DNA from: Streptomyces mayonensis
GTDB lineage: Bacteria > Actinomycetota > Actinomycetes > Streptomycetales > Streptomycetaceae
DNA length: 64,000 bases
NCBI RefSeq assembly: GCF_018982965.1
Contig: NZ_JACBYP010000003.1
Coordinates: 62,001-126,000, forward strand
Direction: 5' to 3'
Each line of letters begins with the position of its first letter. Positions within the stretch are counted from its first letter, which is position 1. A program made the position numbers and the translations under genes. This document shows, in pieces, positions 40,470-48,838 of the stretch. The notes below the pieces were generated by a model. That model was not told the origin of the DNA. It saw only the letters and a list, made by a program, of their open reading frames with translations, and searched no databases.

Positions 40470-41431
40470 GCAGGGTGAGTCTTCAGGGGCGGGTCGCCGT
40501 CGTCACCGGAGCGGCGCGCGGTGTCGGGGAGTTGCTGGCCCGCAAGCTGTCCGCGCGCGGGGTGAAGGTGGCGCTGGTCGGCCTGGAGCCCGACGAACTG
40601 GAGCAGGTCGCCGCCCGGTTGCACGGGGAGAACGGGCACTGGCACGCCGACGTCACCGACCACGAGGCGATGGCCCGGGTGGCGGCGGAGGTCAAGGAAC
40701 GCTTCGGCCGCATCGACATCGTCGTCGCCAACGCCGGTGTCGCCACCGGCGGTCCCTTCGTCGACTCCGACCCCGAGTCCTGGCGGCGGGTGATCGAGGT
40801 CAACCTGATCGGCTCGGCGGTGACCGCCCGCGCCTTCCTGCCCGCGCTGCTGGAAACCCGCGGGTACCTGCTCCAGATCGCGTCCCTCGCCGCCCTCACC
40901 CCCGCGCCGATGATGTCCGCCTACTGCGCCTCCAAGTCCGGCGTCGAGGCGTACGCGCACAGCCTGCGCGGCGAGGTCGGCCACCGGGGCGTGAAGGTCG
41001 GCGTCGGCTACCTGTCCTGGACCGACACCGACATGGTGCGCGGCGCCGACCAGGACGACGTGATGCGGGAGATGCGGCAGCGGCTGCCCTGGCCGTGCAA
41101 CAAGACCTACCCGCTGGGCCCGGCGGTCGAGCGGCTCGTCGACGGCATCGAGCGCCGCTCGGCGCACGTCTACGGCCAGTGGTGGCTGCGCGGCATGCAG
41201 GGCGTGCGCGGCGCTCTGCCGGCCATCGTCGGCACCGGCGGGCAGCGCGAGATGCGGCGCTTCGGTGACCGGCTCGAAGGCCGCCGGATCGGTCTGGTCG
41301 GCGCGGGCGGCGCGGCCGACGAACAGCGCCGGAAGGGCGCCGGCGGGCAAGACCCGGCAAGCGCCGGGGAACAGAGCCGGGCAGGCGCCGGCGAACAGGG
41401 CCGGAAGGGTGCGACTACGATCCGTAAGTGA
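40466..41431 (+). CDS. SDR family oxidoreductase
   Basis: A 321-aa short-chain dehydrogenase. Cofactor motif TGAARGVGELLA, NAGVATGGPF, catalytic serine in LLQIASLAAL and YxxxK in AYCASKSGVEAY. The C-terminal ~60 residues include a membrane-distal basic segment and Gly/Ala/Gln repeats (AGGQDPASAGEQSRAGAGEQ). It could oxidise an alcohol to the ketone used by the monooxygenase. ATG 40466 overlaps the hydrolase stop, completing a coupled SDR/BVMO/esterase set. Confidence 0.88.
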   Translation: MSRVSLQGRVAVVTGAARGVGELLARKLSARGVKVALVGLEPDELEQVAARLHGENGHWHADVTDHEAMARVAAEVKERFGRIDIVVANAGVATGGPFVDSDPESWRRVIEVNLIGSAVTARAFLPALLETRGYLLQIASLAALTPAPMMSAYCASKSGVEAYAHSLRGEVGHRGVKVGVGYLSWTDTDMVRGADQDDVMREMRQRLPWPCNKTYPLGPAVERLVDGIERRSAHVYGQWWLRGMQGVRGALPAIVGTGGQREMRRFGDRLEGRRIGLVGAGGAADEQRRKGAGGQDPASAGEQSRAGAGEQGRKGATTIRK

Positions 41432-41520
41432 TCGACATGCGCACGGTCACCGCTCGTGTGAATCTGATCGGGCACCCGGCCGATCCGGTCGGGCCCGAAT
41501 CACCACAGGAGTGAACCCAC

Positions 41521-41703
41521 ATGGGTATCAAGGACCAGTTCCAGGACAAGGCCGAGCGCATGCAGCAGCAGGGCAAGCAGCGTGCCGAGCAGGCCAAGGA
41601 CCAGCTCCAGAACCGCGACCGCCGCCGCGACGAGGACGAGATGGACCCCTCCTCGCGCCGTCGGGACGCGGAGGACCGGTTCGACGAGAGCTTCGACGCC
41701 TGA
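41521..41703 (+). CDS. Small hydrophilic protein (60 aa)
   Basis: A 60-aa, highly charged protein (GIKDQFQDKAERMQQQGKQR, then AEQAKDQLQNRDRRRDEDE, ending DRFDESFDA), predicted alpha-helical and soluble. It has its own GGAG-type ribosome-binding site (CACAGGAGTG) and a strong terminator after a short repeat. Small proteins of this type are common in Streptomyces, but I know no function. Its composition resembles stress-induced hydrophilins; that is only an impression. Confidence 0.8.
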   Translation: MGIKDQFQDKAERMQQQGKQRAEQAKDQLQNRDRRRDEDEMDPSSRRRDAEDRFDESFDA

Positions 41704-41762
41704 CGCGTCACGGCTGAGCCGAGCTGAGCCAAGGGCTGAGCCAGAGGCTGAGCCAAGGTGAG

Positions 41763-41803
41763 AGGGCGCCCACCCGTCTTCCGTACGGGTGGGCGCCCTT
41801 TCC
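41763..41803 (+). terminator. Intrinsic terminator
   Basis: AGGGCGCCCACCCGT (41763-41777) pairs perfectly with ACGGGTGGGCGCCCT (41785-41799) over 7 nt, followed by TTCCC. Four CTGAGCC repeats (41714-41754) precede it. It can serve both the small gene and the convergent protease gene. Confidence 0.88.
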
Positions 41804-41828
41804 CTGTGGCGTGGGCCCGTGGGCCGGA

Positions 41829-44800
41829 TCACCGCTCCCGGGGCGGCAGCGGCGGGCGGGAACGGTCCGGTACGCCGTCGTAACCGGGCGGCGTCGCGGG
41901 CGGGTTGGTCTCCAGCAGCTCCAACGCCAGCCGCACCGCCTCGTCCAGCACGGTGTAGCGTCCCTCGGCCCAGTCCAGCGGGGTGCGCAGGGCCGCCACG
42001 TCCGGGGCGACGCCGTAGTTCTCCACGGACCAGCCGTACGCGTCGAACCAGGCCGCGTTCATCGGCACCGTGATCACCGTGCCGTCGCCCAGGACGTGCC
42101 GCCCGGTCATGCCGACCACCCCGCCCCAGGTGCGCTGTCCGACGACCGGGCCGAGCCGCAGCAGCTTGAACGCGGCCGTGATCATGTCGCCGTCGGAGGA
42201 GGTCGCCTCGTCGGCGACGGCGACGACCGGACCGCGCGGCGCGTTGGACGCGTACGACACCGGCTGGGCGTCGCGGGTCAGGTCCCAGCCCAGGATCGTC
42301 CGGGTCAGCTTCTCGACGACGAGTTCGCTGATGTGCCCGCCCGCGTTGCCCCGCACGTCCACGATGAGCGCGGGCCGGGACACCTCCATGCGCAGGTCGC
42401 GGTTGAACTGGGCCCAGCCCGAGCCGCCCATGTCGGGGATGTGCAGGTACCCGCACCGCCCGCCGCTCAACTCCCGGACCACCTCGCGGCGTTTGGCCAC
42501 CCAGTCCTGGTAGCGCAGGGGGCGTTCGTCGACGAGCGGGACGACGGCGACCCGGCGCGACGGTCCGGGACCGCCCTCCGCCGGCGCGAACGTCAGCTCC
42601 ACGGTCGTCCCGCCCGCGCCCGCGAGCAGCGGAGACGGCCCCGCCACCGGGTCGACCGGGCGGCCGTCCACGTGGGTCAGTACGGCACCCTCGCGGATGC
42701 CGGTGCCGGCCAGCGGGGAGCGGGCCCTGGAGTCGGAGGAGTCGCCCGGCAGGATGCGCTTCACCAGCCAGCTCCCGTCCCGGCAGACGAAGTTGGCGCC
42801 GAGCAGCCCCTGCCGGCGCTGGTAGTGCGCGGGGCCCTCGTTGCGCCGGGCGGCGGCGACGTAGGCGTGGGAGGTGCCGAGTTCGCCGAGGACCTCGCGG
42901 AGCAGGTCGGCGAACTCGTCGGGCGAGGCGACGCGTTCGACCAGCGGGCGGTACTGGTCCAGTACCGCGTCCCAGTCGATGCCGCACATGCCGGGGTCCC
43001 AGAAGTGGGCGCGGGTCAGACGGCCCGCCTCGTCGTACGCCTGGCGCCACTCGGCGGCCGGATCGGCCTCGTGCAGGATGCGGCGCAGGTCGATCCAGGT
43101 GGTGGAGTCGCCGTCCCCGGCCTCGGTCGCCGGTACGGCGCGCAGGTCGCCCTCGTCGAGCACGACCAGGCGGCTGCCGTCGCCGCTGACCCGGAACCAG
43201 TCCAGGTGGTCGACCAGTTCGGACTTCCGCGCCTTGGCGAGGTGGAAGTGCTCCAGCGTGGGCTGCTCGCTCGGGTCGGCCGGGTTGGCGAAGGTCTCGC
43301 CGAGCGCGCCCGAGATCGGCCAGCGCAGCCAGACCAGGCCGCCGCCCTCGACCGGGCACAGCGTCGAGTACTTGGAGGCGGTGACCGGGAACGGCGTCAC
43401 CCGGCTGGCCAGCCCCTCGGTCTCCACCGTCACCGCGCCGCCGTCGCCCGGCTCGTCCTCCAGGGGGTCCAGGCCGCCTGCGGCGGGACGGCCCTCGGGG
43501 TTGAGTGCGAAGGGGGAGGGGGTCGCGGAGGACAGCGGCACCAGGTAGGGGCGGCAGCCCAGGGGGAAGGACAGGTCGCCGGTGTGCACGTCGTACACCG
43601 GGTCGAAGCCGCGCCAGGAGAGGAAGGCGAGGTAGCGGCCGTCCCGGGTGAAGACCGGGTTCTCGTCCTCGAAGCGGCCGTCGGTGACGTCGAGGACGAG
43701 CGGTCCGCCGTGACCGCCGTTCCGACGGTTCCGGCCGTTCGGCCTGTCCTGCCTGTTTTGCCTGTCCTGGCTGTCCTGGCTGTCCTGGCTGTCCTGGCTG
43801 TCCTGGCTGTCCTGGCCGTTCTGACCGGCGATCCGGGCCATCTTGATCTGCCGCAGGGTGCGCCCGATGCCCGGGTGGGACCAGGTGAGCCAGGCCCCGT
43901 CCGGGGAGAAGGCGAGGTCGCGGACGGGGCCGTTGACGGAGCGGATCAGCTCGGTGACGTGGCCTTCGGCGGTGGGGGCGGGGGTGGTTCCGGCCGGGGT
44001 GGTTCCGCTTCCGGTGCCGGTTTCCGTCGTGTCTTCAGCGTCTCCTGCGTCTCCTGCGTCCACCACGTCCAGCGCCCGGGCGACCTCCGCGTCCCCCTCC
44101 GTGGCGTCGAACGTGACGTCGAGGAGCAGCAGCCGGCCGTCGTGCGAGGCGACGGCGAGGCGTTCGCCGGCCGGGTCCGAGGCCAGCTCCAGGACCCGGC
44201 CCAGCCGGCCGGACGCCAGCCTGCGCGCCGCGCGGCCCCCGGTGGCCCGGGGCAGGTGGGCGATCTCGACGGCGTCCTCGCCCTCCGCGTCCGTCACGTA
44301 GGCGATCCGGCCGCTCGCCCCGAGCATCTCCGGCAGCCGCACCCGTACGCCCGGCGTGTCGGCGATGGTGCGGGCCGGACCGTCGCGGTGCGTGAGCCAG
44401 TACAGGCTGTCGCGGACGACGACGGCGCTCGCGCGGCCCGTCTCGTCGACGGAGACGCCGTTCACGTGCTGGGCCGCGGGCACCTGGTACGTACGCCGTC
44501 CCGCGCGCGGCCCGCTCAGCCGCACGTCGAGCCGGCGCGGCACCGACCCCGGTGCGAGGTCGTCGACGATCCACAGGTCGCCCGCGCACTGGTACACGAC
44601 ACGGGTGCCGTCGCTCGAGGCGTTGCGGGCGTAGAACGCGTCGTGGTCGGTGTGGCGGCGCAGACCGGTGCCGTCGTGGGCGCAGGAGTAGAGGTTGCCG
44701 ACGCCCTCGTGGTCGGAGAGGAAGGCGATCCGGCCGCCGGCGAACATGGGGGCGGCGAGGTGCCCGCCGAGTTCGGGCAGGAGCCGTTCGCCGTGCAGCC

Positions 44801-45341
44801 AGAGGCGGCCGGTGGCACCGCCGCGGTAGCGCTTCCAGGCGGCGGGTTCGTGCGGCGGGGTGCCGCTGAGGAGCAGGGTCCTGCGTTCCCCCGCCAGATC
44901 CGCGGCCTGGATGTCCGTGACCGGCCCCCAGGGGAGCTTGCGGCCGGGGTCGCCGTCGGGGGTGACCTTGTAGGCCCAGGTGAGGTGGGAGAAGGGTTCG
45001 CCGTGGGAGGCGACGGCCAGGACCGCGGTGCCGCCGTCGGAGTCCGGGGGCGACCAGCCGCAGACCCGGGTGTCGAGGCCGCCCCAGTGGGTGAGCTGCC
45101 GTCCGGGCCCGCCGTCCACCGGGACGAGGTGGACCTCCGGCACGAGCGTGCGCCAGCTGGTGTACGCGATGTGGCGGCCGTCGGGCGAGAAGCGGGGGTG
45201 CCCCGTCTTGGTGCGGTCGACGGTGAGCCGCCAGGCACGGCCGCGGCCGTCGAGGGGCGCGAGCCAGAGGTCGTCCTCGGTCACGAAGCACAGCTGGTCG
45301 CCACTGAGGTGCGGAAGGCGCAGATAACTCACCCGCCCCAT
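41829..45341 (-). CDS. Tricorn-like S41 family peptidase
   Basis: A 1170-aa protease of tricorn architecture: about 650 residues of WD40-like beta-propeller repeats (PRFSPDGRHIAYTSW, then VFTRDGRYLAFLSW), a PDZ-like segment, and the S41 catalytic domain with His in GTSHAYVAA, nucleophile Ser in ATSSDGDMI and Glu in ENYGVAPD. No signal peptide, so it is cytoplasmic; tricorn proteases cut peptides released by the proteasome, which Streptomyces has. Inside is a Gln/Asp/Ser repeat from 9-bp units (about residues 510-530). ATG 45341 begins GRVSYLRLPHLSGDQL. Three 12-bp repeats lie just upstream. Confidence 0.92.
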   Translation of the reverse strand: MGRVSYLRLPHLSGDQLCFVTEDDLWLAPLDGRGRAWRLTVDRTKTGHPRFSPDGRHIAYTSWRTLVPEVHLVPVDGGPGRQLTHWGGLDTRVCGWSPPDSDGGTAVLAVASHGEPFSHLTWAYKVTPDGDPGRKLPWGPVTDIQAADLAGERRTLLLSGTPPHEPAAWKRYRGGATGRLWLHGERLLPELGGHLAAPMFAGGRIAFLSDHEGVGNLYSCAHDGTGLRRHTDHDAFYARNASSDGTRVVYQCAGDLWIVDDLAPGSVPRRLDVRLSGPRAGRRTYQVPAAQHVNGVSVDETGRASAVVVRDSLYWLTHRDGPARTIADTPGVRVRLPEMLGASGRIAYVTDAEGEDAVEIAHLPRATGGRAARRLASGRLGRVLELASDPAGERLAVASHDGRLLLLDVTFDATEGDAEVARALDVVDAGDAGDAEDTTETGTGSGTTPAGTTPAPTAEGHVTELIRSVNGPVRDLAFSPDGAWLTWSHPGIGRTLRQIKMARIAGQNGQDSQDSQDSQDSQDSQDRQNRQDRPNGRNRRNGGHGGPLVLDVTDGRFEDENPVFTRDGRYLAFLSWRGFDPVYDVHTGDLSFPLGCRPYLVPLSSATPSPFALNPEGRPAAGGLDPLEDEPGDGGAVTVETEGLASRVTPFPVTASKYSTLCPVEGGGLVWLRWPISGALGETFANPADPSEQPTLEHFHLAKARKSELVDHLDWFRVSGDGSRLVVLDEGDLRAVPATEAGDGDSTTWIDLRRILHEADPAAEWRQAYDEAGRLTRAHFWDPGMCGIDWDAVLDQYRPLVERVASPDEFADLLREVLGELGTSHAYVAAARRNEGPAHYQRRQGLLGANFVCRDGSWLVKRILPGDSSDSRARSPLAGTGIREGAVLTHVDGRPVDPVAGPSPLLAGAGGTTVELTFAPAEGGPGPSRRVAVVPLVDERPLRYQDWVAKRREVVRELSGGRCGYLHIPDMGGSGWAQFNRDLRMEVSRPALIVDVRGNAGGHISELVVEKLTRTILGWDLTRDAQPVSYASNAPRGPVVAVADEATSSDGDMITAAFKLLRLGPVVGQRTWGGVVGMTGRHVLGDGTVITVPMNAAWFDAYGWSVENYGVAPDVAALRTPLDWAEGRYTVLDEAVRLALELLETNPPATPPGYDGVPDRSRPPLPPRER
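43762..43815. repeat. Six copies of a 9-bp in-frame repeat inside the S41 peptidase gene
   Basis: CTGTCCTGG is repeated six times without change. On the minus strand in frame it codes for repeated Gln-Asp-Ser in a loop of the propeller region. Confidence 0.95.
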
Positions 45342-45362
45342 GCTTTTCCCGGCGCCGGGTAC

Positions 45363-45398
45363 CGGCAACTTGTGCGGCAACTTGTGCGGCAACTTATG
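45363..45398. repeat. Three 12-bp tandem repeats
   Basis: CGGCAACTTGTG occurs twice and CGGCAACTTATG once, end to end, between the S41 peptidase start and the TetR operators. Confidence 0.9.
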
Positions 45399-45428
45399 CG
45401 GTGCAGACAACCGTGACCCAGGCCACGA

Positions 45429-45489
45429 ACGAAACAGTTTCGTTTCGCTTGGGGGTGGGGTACATTCGTCATGTACGAAACGGTGTCGT
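45429..45489. promoter_or_regulatory. Two TetR operator-like palindromes
   Basis: ACGAAACAGTTTCGT (45429-45443) and ACGAAACGGTGTCGT (45475-45489) are copies of the palindrome ACGAAAC-N-GTTTCGT, 46 bp apart start to start, ahead of the TetR gene at 45535. A GTACAT/ATGTAC pair lies between them. Likely autoregulatory sites that could also affect the divergent peptidase. Confidence 0.65.
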
Positions 45490-45534
45490 TCGGGATGAGC
45501 GGACGGGCCGGCGGACCGGAGAGGAGTGAGTGGG

Positions 45535-46146
45535 ATGACCGAGGCAGCCACCGCGCGCCGCAGCCGGATCACTCCCGAGCGCGAGGCCGAGCTGTACGGG
45601 GCCGTGCTCGACCTGCTCCGGGAAGTCGGTTACGACGCACTGACCATGGACGCCGTCGCCGCACGCACCCGGTCCAGCAAGGCGACGCTCTACCGCCAGT
45701 GGGGCGGCAAGCCGGAGCTGGTCGTGAAGGCGGTGCGGCACAGCAAGCCCGGTTCGATCAGTGACGTCGACACCGGGTCGCTCCGCGGTGACCTGCACGC
45801 CCTGCTGCTCCGCGAGGACGACTGCGTCATGGAGCAGAACTCCGCGCTGATGCGCGGCCTGGCCATGGCGCTGCACCAGAATCCGGACCTGCGCCAGGCC
45901 TTCCGCGAGCAGCTCATCGAACCGGAGATGGCCGAGGGCCAGAAGCTCCTCCAGCGTGCCGTCGACCGCGGGGAGATCAGACCGGACTGTCCGGCGCTGA
46001 ACTTCGTCGTCCACATGCTGATCGGTGGGTTCGCCACCCGCACGCTGCTGGACGACCAGCCGCCGACGCAGGCCTTCCTCGCCTCCTACCTCGACGCCGT
46101 GGTACTCCCCGCCCTCGGTGTCGCCACCACTGACACGTCCTTCTGA
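45535..46146 (+). CDS. TetR family transcriptional regulator
   Basis: A 203-aa repressor with a TetR helix-turn-helix (LDLLREVGYDALTMDAVAARTRSSKATLYRQWGGKPELV) and a TetR_C-type ligand domain (about 85-195). ATG 45535 lies 9 nt after AGGAG; an in-frame GTG at 45526 is possible. It is 163 bp upstream of an MMPL exporter on the same strand, and its promoter carries two palindromes, so it probably represses itself and the exporter and releases on binding an exported compound. Confidence 0.9.
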   Translation: MTEAATARRSRITPEREAELYGAVLDLLREVGYDALTMDAVAARTRSSKATLYRQWGGKPELVVKAVRHSKPGSISDVDTGSLRGDLHALLLREDDCVMEQNSALMRGLAMALHQNPDLRQAFREQLIEPEMAEGQKLLQRAVDRGEIRPDCPALNFVVHMLIGGFATRTLLDDQPPTQAFLASYLDAVVLPALGVATTDTSF

Positions 46147-46203
46147 CACGTCCCTGCGATGCGTCTCACCGGCGCGTCTCTCCGACACGTCCCCTGCATG
46201 AGA

Positions 46204-46239
46204 CCCACCTGACGTCCCACCTGACGCCCCACCTGACGT
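46204..46239. repeat. Three 12-bp tandem repeats between tetR and the MMPL gene
   Basis: CCCACCTGACGT-type units (the second ends in C) are repeated three times at 46204-46239. A looser array of ACGTC-containing segments precedes it. Confidence 0.88.
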
Positions 46240-46309
46240 AACCGCTCACGTCGTCGGGCCGATCCCCCCTGCCCTGAAGATCCCACGACCTGACCGGGAG
46301 TACGCCCTC

Positions 46310-48580
46310 GTGGCCACGTTCCTCTACAAACTCGGCCGGCTCGCCTTTCGCCGACGGCATTTCGTCGCCCTGATCTGGGTGGCCCTGCTGACGCTCGCCG
46401 GCGTCGGCGCGGCCAGCGCCCCGCCCGCCGGCAACTCCTCCTTCTCCATCCCGGGCACCGAGGCCCAGAAGGCCTTCGACCTGCTGGAACAGCGCTTCCC
46501 GGGCCAGAGCGCCGACGGAGCGACCGCACGCGTCGTCTTCAAGGCTCCGTCCGGCGAGACGATGACGGACGCCGGGAACAAGGCGACCGTCGAGAAGACC
46601 GTCGACGATCTCGCGGACGGCTCCGAGGTCGCCTCGGTCGCCGACCCCTACGAGGGCAACGCCGTCAGCAAGGACGGCACGATCGCCTACGCGTCGGTGA
46701 AGTACGACGTCTCCGGCATGGAGCTGGAGGAGTCCACCAAGGACGCCCTGGAGGACGCCGCCCAGCAGGCGCGCGACGCCGGGCTGACCGTCGAGGTCGG
46801 CGGTGACGCGCTCCAGGCGGTGCCGGAGACCGGCGCCACCGAGATCATCGGCATCGCGGTCGCCGCCGTCGTCCTGGTCATCACCTTCGGCTCCCTGGTC
46901 GCGGCCGGGCTGCCCCTGCTGACCGCGCTGATCGGCGTCGGCATCGGCGTCTCCACGATCACCGCGCTGGCCAGCGCGCTCGAACTCGGCTCGACCACCT
47001 CGATCCTGGCCATGATGATCGGCCTCGCGGTCGGCATCGACTACGCCCTGTTCATCGTCTCCCGCTACCGCGCGGAACTCGCCGAGGGACGGGAACGCGA
47101 GGAGGCCGCCGGACGGGCGGTCGGCACCGCGGGCTCCGCGGTGGTCTTCGCCGGCCTCACCGTCGTCATCGCCCTCGTCGGCCTCGCGGTCGTCAACATC
47201 CCGATGCTCACCAAGATGGGTGTCGCGGCGGCCGGCACCGTCGCCATCGCGGTCCTGATCGCCCTGACGATGATCCCCGCGCTGCTCGGCTACGCCGGAC
47301 GCAGGGTCAAGCCCGCCGGCGCGAAGGGCAGGCTGCTCGGCCGCTCCCGCAAGGGCAAGGGCGCGGAGCAGCCGGAAGGACAGGGGTCCCCGGAGGGACA
47401 GGGGAGGCCGGGCGGGCAGCCCAAGGCCAACCTGGGCACCCGCTGGGCGAGCTTCGTCGTCCGCCGCCCCCTCGCCGTCCTCCTCCTGGGCGTCATCGGT
47501 CTCGGCGCCGCCGCGATCCCCGCCGCCTCCCTGGAGCTGGGCCTGCCCGACGACGGCTCCCAGCCGACGTCCACGACCCAGCGCCGCGCCTACGACCTGC
47601 TGTCCGAAGGCTTCGGCGCGGGCTTCAACGGCCCGCTGATGGTCGTCGTCGACGCGAAGGGCGCCGCCGCCCCGAACGACGCCTTCACCGACGTGTCCGA
47701 CGAGATCAAGGGCCTCGACGGCGTCATGGCGGTGACCCCGCCCGCGCCCAACAAGGACGGCGACACCGCGACCATCACCGTGGTCCCGGACTCCAAGCCG
47801 TCCTCCGTGCAGACCGAGGACCTGGTGCACGCCATCCGCGACGCGGGCGGCGACATCGAGGCGGACACCGGTGCCGAGACGCTGGTCACCGGCTCCACGG
47901 CGATGAACATCGACGTCAGCGAGAAGCTGAACGACGCGCTGCTGCCGTACCTGGTCCTGGTCGTCGGACTCGCCTTCCTCCTCCTCATCGTGGTCTTCCG
48001 CTCGATCCTGGTTCCGCTGAAGGCGGCCCTCGGCTTCCTGCTCTCCGTACTCGCGGCACTCGGCGCGGTCGTCGCGGTCTTCCAGTGGGGCTGGCTGTCC
48101 GGCCTGATGGGCGTCGAGGAGACCGGACCGGTCATGTCGATGATGCCGATCTTCATGGTCGGCGTGGTCTTCGGCCTGGCCATGGACTACGAGGTCTTCC
48201 TGGTCACCCGCATGCGGGAGGCCTTCGTCCACGGCGAGAAGCCCAACCAGGCGGTCGTCACCGGCTTCAAGCACGGCGCCCGGGTCGTCACGGCCGCGGC
48301 CGTGATCATGATGGCGGTCTTCGCGGGCTTCATCGGCTCCAGCGAGTCCATGGTCAAGATGATCGGCTTCGGCCTGGCGATCGCCGTCTTCTTCGACGCG
48401 TTCGTCGTCCGCATGGCCATCGTCCCGGCGGTCCTCGCCCTGCTCGGCAAGCGCGCCTGGTGGCTGCCCAAGTGGCTGGACCGCGCCCTGCCCAACGTGG
48501 ACGTCGAGGGCGAGGGGCTGCGCACGGCCGAGGAGCGGGGCTCCGACCCCGACGAGGACCGGGAGCTGGTCCGCACCTGA
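46310..48580 (+). CDS. MMPL family (RND-type) transporter
   Basis: A 756-aa exporter of the MmpL/RND superfamily, organised as two halves. Each has one helix, a large extracytoplasmic loop, then a five-helix block; the first helix is near 19-36 (FVALIWVALLTLAGVGAA), the first block begins ATEIIGIAVAAVVLVITF, the second LLPYLVLVVGLAFLLLIVVF. Ion-relay residues include D in GIDYALFI and GLAMDYEVFL. Such proteins export lipids, pigments or drugs. The middle loop has a Gly/Gln/Pro repeat (EGQGSPEGQGRPGGQP). GTG 46310 begins ATFLYKLGRLAFRRRHF. It follows tetR and ends at a triple 17-bp repeat. Confidence 0.92.
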   Translation: MATFLYKLGRLAFRRRHFVALIWVALLTLAGVGAASAPPAGNSSFSIPGTEAQKAFDLLEQRFPGQSADGATARVVFKAPSGETMTDAGNKATVEKTVDDLADGSEVASVADPYEGNAVSKDGTIAYASVKYDVSGMELEESTKDALEDAAQQARDAGLTVEVGGDALQAVPETGATEIIGIAVAAVVLVITFGSLVAAGLPLLTALIGVGIGVSTITALASALELGSTTSILAMMIGLAVGIDYALFIVSRYRAELAEGREREEAAGRAVGTAGSAVVFAGLTVVIALVGLAVVNIPMLTKMGVAAAGTVAIAVLIALTMIPALLGYAGRRVKPAGAKGRLLGRSRKGKGAEQPEGQGSPEGQGRPGGQPKANLGTRWASFVVRRPLAVLLLGVIGLGAAAIPAASLELGLPDDGSQPTSTTQRRAYDLLSEGFGAGFNGPLMVVVDAKGAAAPNDAFTDVSDEIKGLDGVMAVTPPAPNKDGDTATITVVPDSKPSSVQTEDLVHAIRDAGGDIEADTGAETLVTGSTAMNIDVSEKLNDALLPYLVLVVGLAFLLLIVVFRSILVPLKAALGFLLSVLAALGAVVAVFQWGWLSGLMGVEETGPVMSMMPIFMVGVVFGLAMDYEVFLVTRMREAFVHGEKPNQAVVTGFKHGARVVTAAAVIMMAVFAGFIGSSESMVKMIGFGLAIAVFFDAFVVRMAIVPAVLALLGKRAWWLPKWLDRALPNVDVEGEGLRTAEERGSDPDEDRELVRT

Positions 48581-48590
48581 CCCGCCGCCT

Positions 48591-48641
48591 CAACCAGCAA
48601 CCTCTGACAACCAGCAACCTCTGACAACCAGCAGCCTCTGA
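48591..48641. repeat. Three 17-bp tandem repeats after the MMPL gene
   Basis: CAACCAGCAACCTCTGA occurs twice and a one-base variant (CAGC for CAAC) once, end to end, 11 bp after the stop. Confidence 0.92.
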
Positions 48642-48659
48642 CAGGAGGACGACAGACCA

Positions 48660-48710
48660 GCCGGTGAGGGCTCCGTGGGGACGGGGCTGCCCTCACCGGC
48701 TTCCTCCTTT
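48660..48710 (+). terminator. Terminator after the MMPL gene
   Basis: GCCGGTGAGGGC (48660-48671) pairs perfectly with GCCCTCACCGGC (48689-48700), followed by TTCCTCCTTT. A pyrimidine-rich stretch continues to about 48785. Confidence 0.8.
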
Positions 48711-48785
48711 CCGTCCTGTCCTTCCTGTCCGTCCTTTTCCGTCCTGCCTCTCTTCCGTCTTTCCGAAGGCTTTCCGTCTTCCGCA
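48701..48785 (+). repeat. Pyrimidine tract upstream of the YbaK-type gene
   Basis: About 85 nt of almost only C and T with recurring TTCCGTCCT and CCTTCCTGTCC units, between the terminator and the next promoter. No gene. Confidence 0.75.
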
Positions 48786-48825
48786 GGCCGCCTCAACCCG
48801 TTCGCACACGCGCCGCACCGGGCGT

Positions 48826-48838
48826 TACGGTGCCGACC
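48826..48838 (+). promoter_or_regulatory. -10 element for leaderless YbaK-type gene
   Basis: TACGGT (48826-48831) ends 7 nt before ATG 48839; the GTG at 48830 lies within the -10, so 48839 is favoured. Confidence 0.6.
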
